Under the pieces are notes generated by a model. The model searched no databases, was not told the origin of the DNA, and worked only from the letters and a program-made list of their open reading frames with translations. Below are positions 1 to 25,651 of a stretch of 64,000 nucleotides of DNA, one piece after another; within the stretch, counting starts at the first letter, position 1, and each line of letters opens with the position of its first letter. Source of the stretch: Piscicola geometra (lineage: Eukaryota; Annelida; Clitellata; Hirudinida; Piscicolidae); assembly GCA_943735955.1 (NCBI GenBank), contig OX030961.1, forward strand, positions 2,120,983-2,184,982, given 5' to 3'. Position numbers and translations under genes: made by a program.

Positions 1-79
1 AACACTACTGACCATCATCAACCAACCAACCAACCAACCAATTCACCACCAACCACAACCACCATTCAAAAAACACTAG

Positions 80-160
80 CACCACCCCCCACTTACCAAA
101 CCACCCCCCACTTACCAAACCACCCCCCACTTACCAAACCACCCCCCACTTACCAAACCA
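80..160 (-). repeat. 19-bp tandem repeat, four copies, in talin intron
   Basis: Four near-identical 19-bp units lie just after the donor of the talin exon ending at 178. Read on the minus strand each unit contains GGTAAGTGGG, a near-consensus 5' splice site. Confidence 0.85.
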
Positions 161-177
161 CCCACACCACCACCAAC

Positions 178-13114
<12,937 letters not shown>

Positions 13115-13662
13115 TTTGCTTGGAATGATATTTATTGCTTTAATTGCGATCTTTTTGAACAGCCATTAAACTTTTAACATTGAAGAATTCAAATATTGCT
13201 GATCTTAATCTTAATTTTTTAGTGAAAAAATTAATTAATAGGAAGAATACAACTCTTCATTAAGAGTCCTAATTAAGGTTGGAGCTTTAAACAAAAGCCT
13301 ATCAGATTTCAAAACCACTAAAAAACTAAAAGCTGCATGATAATTTTTCTCTCAATCTCTTGAACTGAAATATTTATTATATATATTTTAAATTTTAAGT
13401 ATAATTAATTAACTATAAAATTGATCTTCAAATTTCAAACTATTTTCTCTATTTTTTAAATCATTAAAAACTTAAATACATTTATTTATTTCAATTAAAT
13501 AAAAAAATTATGAAATTATTGTTAATAAAAAAACAAAAAATTAATATCAAATTCTTTATGTTGATGCCGGCCATAGAATATCGAATATTCCGTTACTAAT
13601 TTATGCTTTCTCATTCTTTATTTTCAAGTAAATATTTGACAAAATTTAATATTTATTAGAAA
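13115..13662. promoter_or_regulatory. Shared intergenic region between talin and SR-protein genes
   Basis: The start codons of the divergent genes are 548 bp apart, so both promoters and 5' UTRs must lie here unless unseen 5' exons exist. The stretch is very AT-rich. I see no clear TATA box and no open frame. The assignment rests on position only. Confidence 0.45.
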
Positions 13663-15426
13663 ATGGGAAGAAGTCGTTCAAGATCGGAATCAAAGAAGAG
13701 GTCTAGGTCCAAAAGGAAATCTCGTTCAAGAAGATCCAGATCAAGAAGGAAGTCGAGAAGTCACAGTGGCGATGATGAATATGGCACTAGACTGCATATA
13801 GCTGATTTGGCTCCAGATGTGAATAAAAGAGACATAGAAAAGGAGTTCGAAAGGTTCGGTTCGATAATCGACATGTGGCTGGCTAGGAATCCTCCCTGCT
13901 TTGGATTTGTGGTCTACAAGCACAAGATTGACGCATTTGATGCAATGGATGCCTTGAACGGAAAGTGAGTTAATGAGAATAAAATTTGTATAAGTTAATA
14001 AACCATATTAATATCCCATTAATCAACAGGGTGATAGACAACAGCAGGATCAGAGTGACGATGGCATTACCTCGCGCCAAAGGCAGTCTAAGGCGTCTGC
14101 CATTTGATTCCAACTTGAGGTGTTACCAGTGTGGAGAGAGGGGTCACTTTGCGAGAGATTGCTTCCGCATCAGCAGACATCGTAGCAGGTACAGTCCTGA
14201 AGTCTGGAGAGGCAGTAGGAGGTATCTTTCGACAAGCGTCGTCATCATTAATCATTATGCTATTTTATAAACGAACTCTTTACATTTTCATTCCACAAAT
14301 TCCAAACTTCTCAGGAATGTGATGTGTAATTGTGTTGTAGTAAGGGTGTTGTGAAGTGCGCAGCTTAGTAGGGCCTTGCAATGATTAGTGTGTGAGTGTG
14401 TGAGTTAGAAGCAGGCGGAGGAAGATGGTGATGAGGAGGAGGAGGAGGAGGTGGTGCTGGTGGTGGAAGGGGGATATAGGGGAATCAGGGTGGTGTTAGC
14501 ACCCCTGGTATGTTATTCATGTAGCGTCAAATATATCTTTTAAAGCTTGTTTTAAAAATCATTTCGCTGTGTTTTAATATTAATTTAAACATATAAATTT
14601 CAGTAATTTGTTATTAATTTATCTGCTTAATTATCAGTTTATGTGACTTTTTAAAAATTATTCTAGGTCTCGTTCTAGAAGGAGAAGATCACACTCAAGG
14701 TCAAAAAGCAGGTCAAGAGATAGAAAGAAGAAGAAAAGCAGACGATCTAGGTATTTTCAATCATTCACAAAATAAAGATAATTATTTTTTTTTATTAATT
14801 AATTTTTATAATTTAAACTTTCAAACTCAAGGTCAAGTTCGTATCAAGAGCGCAAAAGGAAGGAGAAGAAGAAGAAGAGGAGGTCTCGCAGCCGGAGTTC
14901 CAGTGGCCACCACAGGAAGGAGGAAGAGATCGACCCGACCCTGCTCTTTGGAGATGACAGTGTCGCCAAAAAGTCGAGGTCAGAAGCTGCTGTCTCTGAT
15001 GCTAACAAGGATAGTGGAGATGATGGCAAGAAGGGGAGTGGAGATGATGAGGGGAAGGGGAGTGGAGATGATGAGAGGAAAGGGAGTGGAGATGATGAGG
15101 GGAAGGGAAGTGGAGATGATGAGAGGAAGGATGAGGAAAGAGATAGAAAGAGAAGGAGAGAAAATGGAGGAGGTGATAGAGAGAAGAGGAAAGAAAGGAG
15201 CAATGGAGGTGTTCAGGATGATGAAGATGACGATGATGTTAGGCATGGTAATGATAAAACAAATGATGACGATGATAAAAGTGTTAAAGAAGATGAACAA
15301 AGGAGAAGTCGTAGTAATAGTAGTTGTAGTAGTGGCACAGAAGCAGACAGTGGAGATGATACTGATGTCGGTAGTAAAAAGAGTGACAGAAATAATAAAA
15401 GTGACAGAAGCGATAATGATGACTAA
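13663..15426 (+). CDS. SR splicing factor: RS - RRM - CCHC zinc knuckle - RS - acidic tail
   Basis: Likely a nuclear pre-mRNA splicing regulator of the 9G8/SRSF7 type. Exons: 13663-13964, 14030-14188, 14667-14750, 14832-15426, summing to 379 residues. An Arg/Ser stretch (about residues 2-36) comes first, then one RRM (about 43-115) with RNP2-like LHIADLAP and the 9G8/SRp20-type segment RNPPCFGFVVY, then a retroviral-type zinc knuckle CYQCGERGHFARDC, then Arg/Ser repeats. The tail (about 215-379) is Lys/Asp/Glu/Ser-rich with SGDDEGKG / SGDDERKG repeats. SRSF7 and SRSF3 begin with the RRM, so the N-terminal RS block is unusual; the stretch after exon 2 could be retained to give a shortened isoform. 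The start is the first methionine in a long open frame. Confidence 0.88.
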
Positions 15427-16046
15427 ACTCTTGTCTTAATATCACATTATTTCTTAAAGTTGATTTACTCAAGAGCTCGTCAATTCCAAGAAATGTCTTC
15501 TAGTTTGAACTGATTTAATAAAATACTTCAAAATTGTTGTTACAAATTCGTTTAATTTTTCTAAGAGTTTGGGGTTAATGTGGGCTCCAAGACTTCAATC
15601 CATATTATTTAAATTAAAATGCAACGAGGAACCGATGAAATTCTGTAATTGAGTTCACATCTTTAGGAAGTTCATTAAATCGTAAACTATATATTTTAAT
15701 TATACATCGAGTATCTTGGCGTCTATTTCAATGATAAGCAAAAGATATATCTTCTATGCCTAAACGTCTTGTGACGTAATCATGAAATTATTTGGATGTC
15801 AACAAAAATCTAACAAAATTAAAGCCACTTATTCCCGTCCAACAACGTCTGAGAATTGAATTAATTCCCAAAGCAAGCACGTTTCATCAGATTTCGTACC
15901 TTTGCATTTTGAAAAAACTATAAAATTTAACTTAATTTTTAATATTTTGGACTAAATATTTAGAAAGTTAATTATTTGAAAGTTTTTCCCTATTTCAGGT
16001 TTCTTAAAGAAGCTTAAGAAACAGTTTAAACATTCGAATATTAACA
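15427..16046. other. Intergenic, 3' flank of SR gene and 5' flank of BTB gene
   Basis: AT-rich, with an AATAAA-like signal near 15519 that may polyadenylate the SR transcript. Nothing else recognised. Confidence 0.5.
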
Positions 16047-18872
16047 ATGAACAACGATTCTCATCTAAAGAATAACACGCTAGTTTACACTGGAGACACT
16101 TTTCAAGGCAGAGAACATCAGAGTTTTGAGCAGGAGAACCGAATGATGAATCCACTAAACACCACCCAATCTCAAAATATCTACGCGCAAATTCCAGTTT
16201 CAGCAGCGGATTGGAAGGCTAGACTGTTGAACAACCGAACTAACAAGGCTCCAAATGAGAGAGAAACAAAATCTCAAGAAAATACTTTAATTCATAGAAA
16301 GTCGAACAGAAAACTGGCAATGAGCCACTACAACCCAGGAATATACCGACCTCCCTCTAAGAATGATTCGTTGGCGGAGAGAACTGTCAAAGAGACTTTG
16401 AGCGGGTTTTTGGAAAATGAAGAAGACGTGTCTGCAAATCGAAAAAGTAGCTATTTCAAGGTGGATGATGCTAGCAGGGCAGTGCGCAATTCTGACAGTA
16501 ACAACAACAATCACAAACACGGCAAGCTCTTCAAAAAGTCTTCGAAGATATCTAACGTGAGTTACAAAAAGTTTTACGAAAAGTATAACTTGAAGATCAA
16601 TGGCTGTTCTAGCGACTCACCATTTCAGAAGAACATCGACGACTACGACCAAGTGAACAACAACTCCATCCCCCCTGGAGGCTCCATCCTCACAATGGCT
16701 AAGCACATGATTCAGAAGTATCAACCGCCAGTCACTCCAGAAAAAACCAACACGGACTTTTTGTCTTACTTCAAGAACAACGGGTCGAACATCTTTGTGA
16801 GCATCTCCAACCCGGATCTCTTCGACGAGTCGCACTCAGTTTCGAACTGTGACGAGAACCAATGCGATGAACTTTCTCAGCTGGACGCTGACGAGAGCAG
16901 GACGAGGGTGGGTGGAAGGGCCAGCTCTTCTAAGAAGTTCCATGCCCACGTCGAGAAGGTCACCGTCTTGAGCGAGAACCAATTAGCGGCCAACAGTAGC
17001 AAGAAATCGAGAATCTACCTGAACACAAGCTCCGCCATTAAAAGAGCCTGCAACCCTGGTAGTGCATCTCTTTTTCTGAAAGAAAAGTACCACGACAGGA
17101 GCATCAAGAGCAACGAAATCGCTCAGGGTTACGACCAAACAGTGCACAACGTCATGAAGAACCTGTACGACTCGTGGCTGGAGCAGAGCCAGTGTGACGT
17201 GTCGATCATGACCGACGAGGGTGAGATTCTGTCGCACCAGGCCCTCCTCAGCAGTTTCAGCTCTTCTCTCGCTCATCAATTCAAAAAGGTCAAGCCCCTG
17301 CACGAAAACGACGCCAACTCCGACAAGCCACCGCAGATCACCGTCATCGACATGAGCAAGTTTTCGAGGGACACCATCACCGACGTACTGCACTACTTGT
17401 ACACCAACGACATCAGACTCACCGACACGAACGTCACGAGATTCTTGATGGTCGCCAAGAAACTGGATTTGCACACGGTGACGAAGAAGTGTGAGGAGTA
17501 TTTGTTGCGGGAAGGGCCCGATGACGACCTCCTCCTGCACTACTTCATCGCCAACAACTGCGACTTGGGAAACGTCAAACTTGAACTCCAGTCAAAAGTC
17601 GCCATGCACTTCGACCAAATGTGCACCAAAAGCAACATCACGAAGCTGTCAAGAAGTCTCTTGGTGGCGATTCTCGACCATCGAGACTTGGTTTCGAAAG
17701 AAGAAAACAAGTTGTTGGCAGTTTCCAAGTGGATCGAACACAACAAGGGCGAGAGGATGAAGTACGTGGCGGAACTGATGACTTTCGTCAAGTTCGAGAA
17801 CATTCCTATCGATACGTTGACGAGTCTCGTCGAGAACCTAGAGTGGATGTTCACTTCGTCGTGCATGCGAAACAAACTGCTCGAAGCTTATAGGTGCTTG
17901 TGTTTTTTAAATTTTTTGTAAATTATATTTTGTGTTTTGTGGTATTTTTCAAACATTTCGATATGAAAATATTTTTTTGAAGGTTTCATACTGCAAAAGA
18001 CACTAAAGAAAAGGAAGAGACGAAAGAGGCAGTAAATCTGGAAGAAGATGAACCAGCAAAGCAAGCTAGTGAAATCTGCGACAATAACAACGCCTACAAA
18101 TCCTTCCATAAAACCAAATCGATCGACAAACTGCAATCGACCAAGGCCACTGAAGACTCCTCCTCGAAGACGTTGAACAGAAAAGAGTTTGGAAAATGTC
18201 ACTCGTCTTCGAAACTCATCGAAACTGTGCAAAAAGAGTCGAATATCAATTATAAATGCTTCAATGAAAGTAAATGTTTAAAAAAATACAAATTATTGTA
18301 TAAATTATAATTATGGATTTAAAAAATACTATTAATCATTTTATTAATTTTTCATTGTTTCAGAAAAAAAGTTGAAAAAATCTAATGCGACTGATACTTT
18401 AAACTTGGAAAAACTGGAAAACAGCATGGAGAGCTGTTCTAGCGCCGGCAAGAAGCAATCGCCGACGACCGCGACCAAATCTCCGATGAAAAAGTCTCCT
18501 CGAACGCACCAGTTCGAGTCCAACTACGAGACCTCCCACGGCCACCACACCGACTTCAACTATTCAAACTGCCAGAGCAACCAACGGGCCAACCACCACC
18601 ATCAGGCAGATGCGCAACGCTCGAGTCGTAAGCCTCTACAGAGCAAGAACTCGCACAAGAAGGCGCAGAACAATGTGGGGACGTGCATGACTCCGGGAAA
18701 TGGCACCCCGAAGGGAAAGGAAAGCACAGTGTCGACCAACGAGTGGAAAGGTGCTGCCCAAGGAGTAATTTCGATTTTTGAGTCAAAGTTCAATCCTCCG
18801 CCTGTGAAACAGTACCAGCTGCAGAACAACCTGGCTAGTGTGAAGTTCACTGAAATAAAGCCGAATTTATAA
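16047..18872 (+). CDS. BTB/POZ-BACK domain protein, no kelch repeats
   Basis: BTB-BACK proteins often act as cullin-3 substrate adaptors; the role here is not known. Exons: 16047-17893, 17983-18269, 18364-18872 (880 residues, phases agree). Residues 1-370 are Ser/Asn/Lys-rich and probably disordered, with short motifs such as YNPGIYRPPSKND. A BTB fold starts near residue 375 (WLEQSQCDVSIMTDEGE, HQALLSSFSSSLAHQF) and runs to about 480 (VLHYLYTNDIRL, FLMVAKKLDLHTV). A BACK-like helical region follows (about 490-600; HYFIANNCDL, LLVAILDHRDLVSKEEN). The 270-residue tail from exons 2 and 3 is low-complexity, without kelch or MATH repeats. The start lies 15 codons before any recognisable motif. It could be a BTBD- or KLHL-type relative; I cannot name an orthologue. 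Confidence 0.82.
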
Positions 18873-21800
18873 GGCCTATATTTTAATCTCAAATCATAAC
18901 AATTTCCAAAAGCCGGTTTATGATAATGAATAACTTTTAAAAACAAATTTGAGTAGTTCTGCCATATTTTGAAAGAAATCAGCAAGGACGACGAAGACAC
19001 GATTTTGGAGAAATTGCTTTAAAAGAAAGATTCTCAGTAAAAATCAAGAATCCAATCAAACTGAAAGCTAAATAAAAAAATAATTTAGATAAATCCCTTT
19101 TAATATCAAATTAATTTATCAATCTTTTTAATAATATGAATTGTAACTAACGGTTTTTTGCATATTCAATGCTTCTTACAAATATCAACTTTTGATCACT
19201 CAGAACTGCCACTGATTTTATTAGTGTCAATGTCAATAAATCCGTGCAAATTCATATAATAAAATATGACGATTGATTTGCTTGCATTTTATTAATGTAG
19301 CAATGCCGTCCAGTTCAAGGAAGGCTGCTGCTATAAGCCGCAATAAATAAAATGTAATTCTTCACTTTAAAGTGTTTTGTAAATAGATGTAAGTAGAAAA
19401 GGCACTCAGTAGGACATCCACAAGTACATACACACAGTTTCACATACAATCACGAATACACAAGAATATATACAAATTATGCATAAAAACATTTAAGATG
19501 ATCAGACGCACGTACACCCACACAGTTCGAGAGAAAGATGCGCCAAGGTGGACTTAAAGTTGTCCTTTGGTCATTAAGGTGGAAAAGCATCAAATACACA
19601 TGCAATGTGTCGGGTAGACTGGAATTATTCTGTATAGCTTAGTTGCAGTAAAGAAGAGCTTGTGTATTTCGAGTTGTATTGAACGTAGAAAACCTATTTT
19701 GTCTGAAAGACTTATAAACTGATTGTATAAAATTAAAAAGTGCTTGAAAATTAACATTTTTTAAAATTGACTAGCATACCTCATAAGGAAGCTGTCATTT
19801 TCAGCGCTGCTTGTCTGTATGGGCAGTCTTTCAGAGCGGTATATAAATGCTCTTTCCCCAGAAGAAATGTTCGAAAGAGAATTCCTGAAAAAGGTAACCA
19901 ACTAGATTTATAAATTGCATAATAGTATTGAAATTGTCAAATGTTGTTTTTATTTTATTTGATTCTCACATCGTAATTTATCATAGATGCTATCCTACTC
20001 TCATTCCATCAGAAATGCTTTTGATTTAAGACTTATTTCACGTGATTTTCGATAATATTTTAAAAACTTTTTTCGGAAAAAGTATTAAGCACGCATGAAA
20101 ATTTTTTCATTACTCAAAAGGGCTTCAGTATCCTAATCAAAAGTTATTTTTTCAAAGAAAAAATATTTGAGAAAAATTGATATAAAGAAAAAGAATCTTT
20201 AAAATATATTAGAATTAACTATCTTTTAAAGCGAAAAACTTACAGCAGTTTTATGAATAGGCCAAAATCTAGAAACCTCAATAGACGTGGCGATGATCAA
20301 AAGCAATATAAGAAAAAACGCTTTAGGAGCAAACACTCTGTGAAGGGTTTATAAAGCAGGATGCTCTTAGGCAATCTTAGAACATTTCTTGACAATAAAA
20401 GTGACTTTAATCACTCTCTCTTTTGTCTATTTAACAAAAATTATAGGTTTTTATTTATATCTGTAAAAATTCTATTTAGTTTTCATACAACTTACATTTT
20501 ATATTCTATTTTTCATAGCTTTAAGAATGAATTTTACTGGAAGAAAAATAGGAACATATATCGCTAAAAGCAAAACATGTATCAATTGAGAGTTAAATAA
20601 AATATTCTCATGAGAAAAGAAAAATCCAAATAAAAGTTGTGCATTAGGTCTCGTATGATATTTCCGTGAAATAAGCCATTTTTGCAAAAAATTAGAAATT
20701 TTGAAAAAAATATTTTTTTAACAATAAAAATCTTTATATTGGTTGTTAAAATTAATTATTTTATTTCAAATAGTAATATGGTTTCATATCAAAAGGACCT
20801 GTAAAACTAATTTCATATCACACGGATATAGAAGAATTCGTGTAGAAGGAATGAAGAATGTGCCTTAATTAAATCTCAAAAGTATTGTTCTCTGTCTTTC
20901 TTTCTCGGATAGAGAACTAATTTTCGAAATTACAAACAAGATAATTAGGTTCTAGCAATTTAAATGTTAATGCAATCAAGTTCCACATGATTAGTATGTG
21001 AATAGTGAGAATGGTGAACGAGTAGCCGAAAATGTAACGACTCTCGGCTTGACCTAGGTTCGAGTGCAACCAATGCCTTAGTAGCCCATAGGTGCGAATT
21101 TTTATTCGCTGCCTAAGTGGCCTAGAAGCCCGTTTAGATTATACGTTACTATTATAAGGCTCGTCATTGTTATTCTTGTTATAATTATTATTTTCTTATC
21201 AAGCCATCAACCCCTGTTATACCGCTCCATACTTCTGAACTTTAAGATTTTTTAGATGCAAATTGTAGAAGCACGAGTTTCAGTAAATGTATGAGATACT
21301 CTTGTTAAAGTTTCAAAGTGAATATCTTAAAAGCTTTCACCGATTTTATTATCTCGTGGAGTGAGATAGCTTTAATACATCAGACCTAAAATCGCCTGTC
21401 ATTTCGATCGCAATTACGAAAGAATTATTTTATAAATTATATATCTGAAGCTTTGAAAGGCGAAAAAAAGCGGAAAATGAGTTTTGTAAAAAGTTCTAAG
21501 AATCATTATAAAAGATTTTAATGAATTATTTCTGTTAGATCCGTAAATTATTATTCATAATATAATTAATATATTCAAAAGTGAAATAATCAAATCTTTC
21601 TGCATCATTTGAGTGCAAAGTATGCAGCAATCGACGGCATTTCTAAGCGAAGGTGACTTCTTTATGAACATGTTGAGAGCTTTTGTTGCCGAGTGAATTT
21701 ATGTCGCCAGTGTCGAATGTATTGTGCTGCTCAGAAGTTTACGTGGAGGAATACTCAGAGGAGAATGTGTCATGGCCGTAAGTTCCGACATTCTTAGCGT

Positions 21801-23942
21801 CAAATCTAGACCATGCCGTTCATCATGCCATGAATTAAAAAGTTTTTTTTCTATTACAGAAGTTTGAAAATTTTATTAACTTGAAGAAAACAAACTGTAA
21901 TAACTTATAAATGTTCAAATGCTGAATACACGCAACATTTTGATATTTTTCATTTGTAATCAATAGAGATATTTATTGAAAAACGCTGTTGTTTTCAAAA
22001 CGTTTACTTTTATTTGGTATTTATAAATTTGAGCCTCTATTTCATTCAGCCTCCTGGGGCTAGCGATGTGTTTTGGCAGAGTAGTTTTGTTTTATTCTTA
22101 TAATAATGAAATAAGTAGAAAGTAATGCGGCAATAACTTTAAAGGTTCAAAAATTAAAATAACATTTTCTATTTGAGTAATGTTGTTTGCACAAGAAAAT
22201 TAAATCGCTCGCGAAGTCGTATCAAAACTTAACTTCTTCGTTAAACGTTTTCAAGTTTGATAAACTTATTTATTTAAATGTTTTCTAAAACTTATGTAAA
22301 TATCTCAATTAAAATATTGTAAGAATCTTTTTGATGACTACTCAAATCATTTGAATACAAAGTTTTTTTAAAACGACTTTGATTAGCAATATTATATATT
22401 TTCCAAACTTCTATAATAGCATGCATTCAATGAAGTTGAATGTTATAAATTTTCTTTTTCAAATAATGATGTTTAACTTCAAGTGCTTTTGCTTCACAAT
22501 ATGTCACTAACGATTAGCTTTTATGCTTATTAGGTTTTTATGAAGCCTCTTTAATCAACCAACTGAAAAGTTATGAGTTTCAAATAAACAGGGGCTGGTA
22601 AGAAATTTCAAAGTTAAGCTGGAAATTAATCACTGCTGATGATGCATGTGAGATTTTTAGAAAAAAAACATAAGGATGAAATGTGTTAAAATTAATTATA
22701 GAAAAATATATAAAATATTTAAAAGAAATTGTATAATTATAAATTTAAAAAAACGATATAATCTCAAATGCATTGAACCTCATATAGAAAGTAATAATAA
22801 AACGATATAAAAAAATTTGTTTGCATTTAATGGCATTTTCATTGTTTCCTTCTTGGCTTAAAATAACGAAAAGTTGATAATTAACTTAGCTATAAGAAGG
22901 TCAATAAATGCAATTGAATGCGTAAGCAGTGGAAAGGATTGAGGTAGATAACAATGGAGGTTTTAAAAGACGACGATGAAGAAACATCTTATTTGTTCTG
23001 AGTGAGTGGAGAAGACAGTTTGTTAGATAAAAACCTCACTAATCCTTGATGTACGCCTGCTTATTGATTGTGGAAATGTAAATAAAATAATCCAATGGAG
23101 AGCTCCATGAAATTCGAGATGGCTTACTTTCCGATTCATCTGGTTTAAAAGATAACGCTGTGAAACTTTCTATAAATAATAAGCTTCTTTATTGTTGAAT
23201 GAACCTTCTAAATTATTATATGATTTGAATATTTATAATTTTAAAACAATTAAGTTTGAACAAATTTTGTTTCATCAGAAGCGTTAAATTCCTTCACGAC
23301 ACTATGAACACTCCGGTATTTAATTTAGTGTTGGGAGAAAACCCGTTAATTACCGCTGCGATAAGATAATTGAACGTATTTAACGTCAAAAGCAGTAAGC
23401 TTTAAATTTTTTAAATTCGTTAATTTCTGTTAAAACTCGTTAATTTTACAAAAATTTAATAGAAAATAACGTTATGACAATTATTATTGACAAATAAATT
23501 TTCATAATGAGAAAAGTTTAACGAAAAGTCGCCGTATTGACAGGATTCAAATTTTAGTTCCATTCGGTAAATATTTTAATGGAAGCGGACGTTAGCGGTC
23601 TGGAATTCACAGACGGACAATTCATACATCTATGCTTCGTTTGAATCAATCATGTCTGACAGCTTGTTTGCCAACCTAATTTGATGAGCTAATTTTGATT
23701 CATGAAAAAACGTATAAATGAAAAATTCCACTTTTTTTCACTAGATTTTAAACATTTCTGTTCTTTAACTGAAAAAAATCTTTAAAATTATTCATTACTA
23801 CTATCATTTAAAGTGAAAAAAGTGTATACATTATCCGAAATAGTGACATTCAGTCAATTCGTAAATTCTCAATAACCTATTTTTAATGAATACCCATCAA
23901 AATATCGAAAAATTGAAAATTAACTTAACAGTCTATCAAGCC
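18873..23942. other. Gene-poor intergenic stretch
   Basis: About 5 kb of AT-rich sequence. Apart from the SINE at 21005-21195 I see no exon-like frame with splice signals and no obvious tandem repeat. Frames longer than 60 codons (for example 20361-20567) are Phe/Lys/Ile-rich as expected from base composition. Confidence 0.55.
21005..21195 (+). mobile_element. tRNA-derived SINE, second family
   Basis: The head resembles a tRNA with an A-box-like segment (GGTGAACGAGTAGCCGAAAATG, about 21013-21034) and a B box GGTTCGAGTGC (about 21058-21068). The body contains GCCTAGAAGCCCGTTTAGA and a 3' end with TATAAGGCTCGTCATTGTTA followed by an AT-rich tail. The 3' part resembles the fragment at 7505-7575. 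Target duplications were not identified. Confidence 0.6.
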
Positions 23943-24337
23943 ATGGCGATGAAGATCTATTTCACTGTGCTCATTCTGCTTTCTATGTCGATGCAGCTGC
24001 AAGGTTGAAGAAATAAATATTCCGTACTTATATAATTAAAAGAAACATGTTTGGTTATTGAAGAAAAAATTTAAACTGTTAAATAATGTAATTTTTTAAA
24101 TAACATTTTGAAGGGCAAGGCGACAAGTGGCAGAACTCCGTGGGTGATTTGAAGAAAGGACTTTTCCTGTACGATGACGAAAAGAGTCTGTCTGACGCTA
24201 CGATGGAAGAAGAAGACGTGGAAGATGCCAGAAGAATGTTCCCCATCTTTAGACAAAGAGAACCGAAAGGATCGCTGAAAGAAAAACTTTCGAAACGCAA
24301 CAAGTGGGCTCATGGCATCATCAAAATATGGGGATGA
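23943..24337 (+). CDS. Small secreted peptide precursor ending in a predicted amidated W-x7-W peptide
   Basis: Two exons, 23943-24003 and 24114-24337, joined in phase 1, give 94 residues. A hydrophobic signal peptide (about residues 1-21, KIYFTVLILLSMSMQLQG) is followed by an acidic spacer (MEEEDVEDA), a dibasic RR, MFPIFRQREPKGSLKEKLS, a second dibasic site KR, and the C-terminal dodecapeptide NKWAHGIIKIWG before the stop. A terminal glycine after prohormone processing is the usual amide donor, so the predicted product is NKWAHGIIKIW-amide. This layout fits a neuropeptide precursor; the short cationic, tryptophan-rich product would also fit an antimicrobial peptide with an acidic pro-region. 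W(x)nW-amide recalls myoinhibitory peptides, but those precursors usually carry many copies. AATAAA signals follow near 24437 and 24467. Confidence 0.75.
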
Positions 24338-25126
24338 ATTTGATGGCAATTATTGGGATTGCACTCGATCTCATAATTTATAATTTATGTTTTTAATCAT
24401 TATAAAATGGTGTTTCCAGTTAAAAAATTAAGATGAATAAAATTAATTCATGCTGAAGTTTGAATGAATAAAGTTAGTAAAAATATTAAATTGTGTGTCT
24501 TCATAATTTCACGGCTTTTCGGGAAGATCTCTACTGCTGACCACAGTGAAAGGAATGAAACTGAAATTGTTTGATCATGTATCTCGCTCTCCAGGGCTGG
24601 CCAAAATAGTTCTACAAACTTAATAAATGACTGGAGCTAAAGGACTGCCCTGCAATTCAGCTATGGAAAGTTTAAAAATGAAAAAAATATAAGTTTTTCA
24701 ATAGAAAATTGTACAATTTTAACGGAAAGTACGAAGCCACACGCGGAACTACCAATTGAAAACTAGTCACCATTAATCATACCTCGAGATCCTCAATAAA
24801 ATGTTTTTTAAGCGAAGTTTTTATTTTTAGTTGAAATGCTCAGACATTTGAGCAAGTGGTTTCAAAAGCATCACTGAATAAAAAATCTGAATCATCGCCG
24901 TGAAAGGTAAAAAAAGTAGTTATCAAACGCGGAACACATACTATCTTTCTGCGAATTGTTTTTCTGTGCTTTTTTATGCATTCGAGTAATTTTTCCGACA
25001 GAAAACCTTTTTATATTTCAAAATTGATTTTCATTGATTAGAAAGGAAAGCTTGTTGTTACGTGAAGTAGCTTTTATAAGGGGTTGAATTCTACGGAAAT
25101 CATTCGGCTTTCTGAAACTTCTCAAG
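24338..25126. other. Intergenic between the two small secreted-peptide genes
   Basis: AT-rich. Possible poly(A) signals for the upstream gene lie near 24437-24472. CTTTTATAAGGGG at about 25070 could be a TATA-like element for the next gene. No coding frame recognised. Confidence 0.4.
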
Positions 25127-25651
25127 ATGTATTCCTTCACTTTGGCTCTGATACTCTTCTCGAGCATTTGTCTCATTCAGGGTTACTACGTGAATTTAAA
25201 CTTGATTGATAATCATTTTAAATAAACAAATGTTAAATAAATTTAGTTTTAACTTAAATACATTTGGAATCCCTTTGAAACTATTATTACATTTCCTGGA
25301 CAAGGCGGTAATCCTTTGGACCAATATGGTCAAGAAAGTACGTAAAATATTACTTTATTGAGCTTCAAATTTAAATCTTTTTCATGAAATATAATAACTA
25401 TAAAAATTATTTACACGGTAATACAGACTTGTGAAGAGTTGGGGTTTCCCAATCATAACGACTGCATTTGTTCCCTTAGTTGAAAAAACTTTTTATAATA
25501 TTTATTTTTTCGAAAAAAATTTCGTTTTTTTAATAAAAAAATATATTTATTCTAAAAACTAACATTTTAAAACAGACATCCAATCACTTAAAAAAAACAA
25601 TTGTTTGTCCTAAAGAACAAAGATGCGAAGACAGCGCTGGATGTATCAATG
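25127..25651 (+). CDS. Candidate small secreted Cys-rich peptide gene (exon joins unresolved)
   Basis: Exon 1 (25127-25181) encodes a clear signal peptide, MYSFTLALILFSSICLIQG, and stops at a GT in phase 1, as in the peptide gene upstream. Exon 2 is probably 25305-25337 (GGNPLDQYGQE). Two further exon-like blocks carry cysteines: from 25429, TCEELGFPNHNDCICSLS, and 25576-25651, whose open frame includes VCPKEQRCEDSAGCIN and ends at a GTAAGT donor. Together they would give six cysteines spaced C-x10-C-x-C...C-x5-C-x5-C. The phase of exon 2 does not match the third block, so either a join is wrong or the gene is decaying. No family recognised. Confidence 0.35.
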
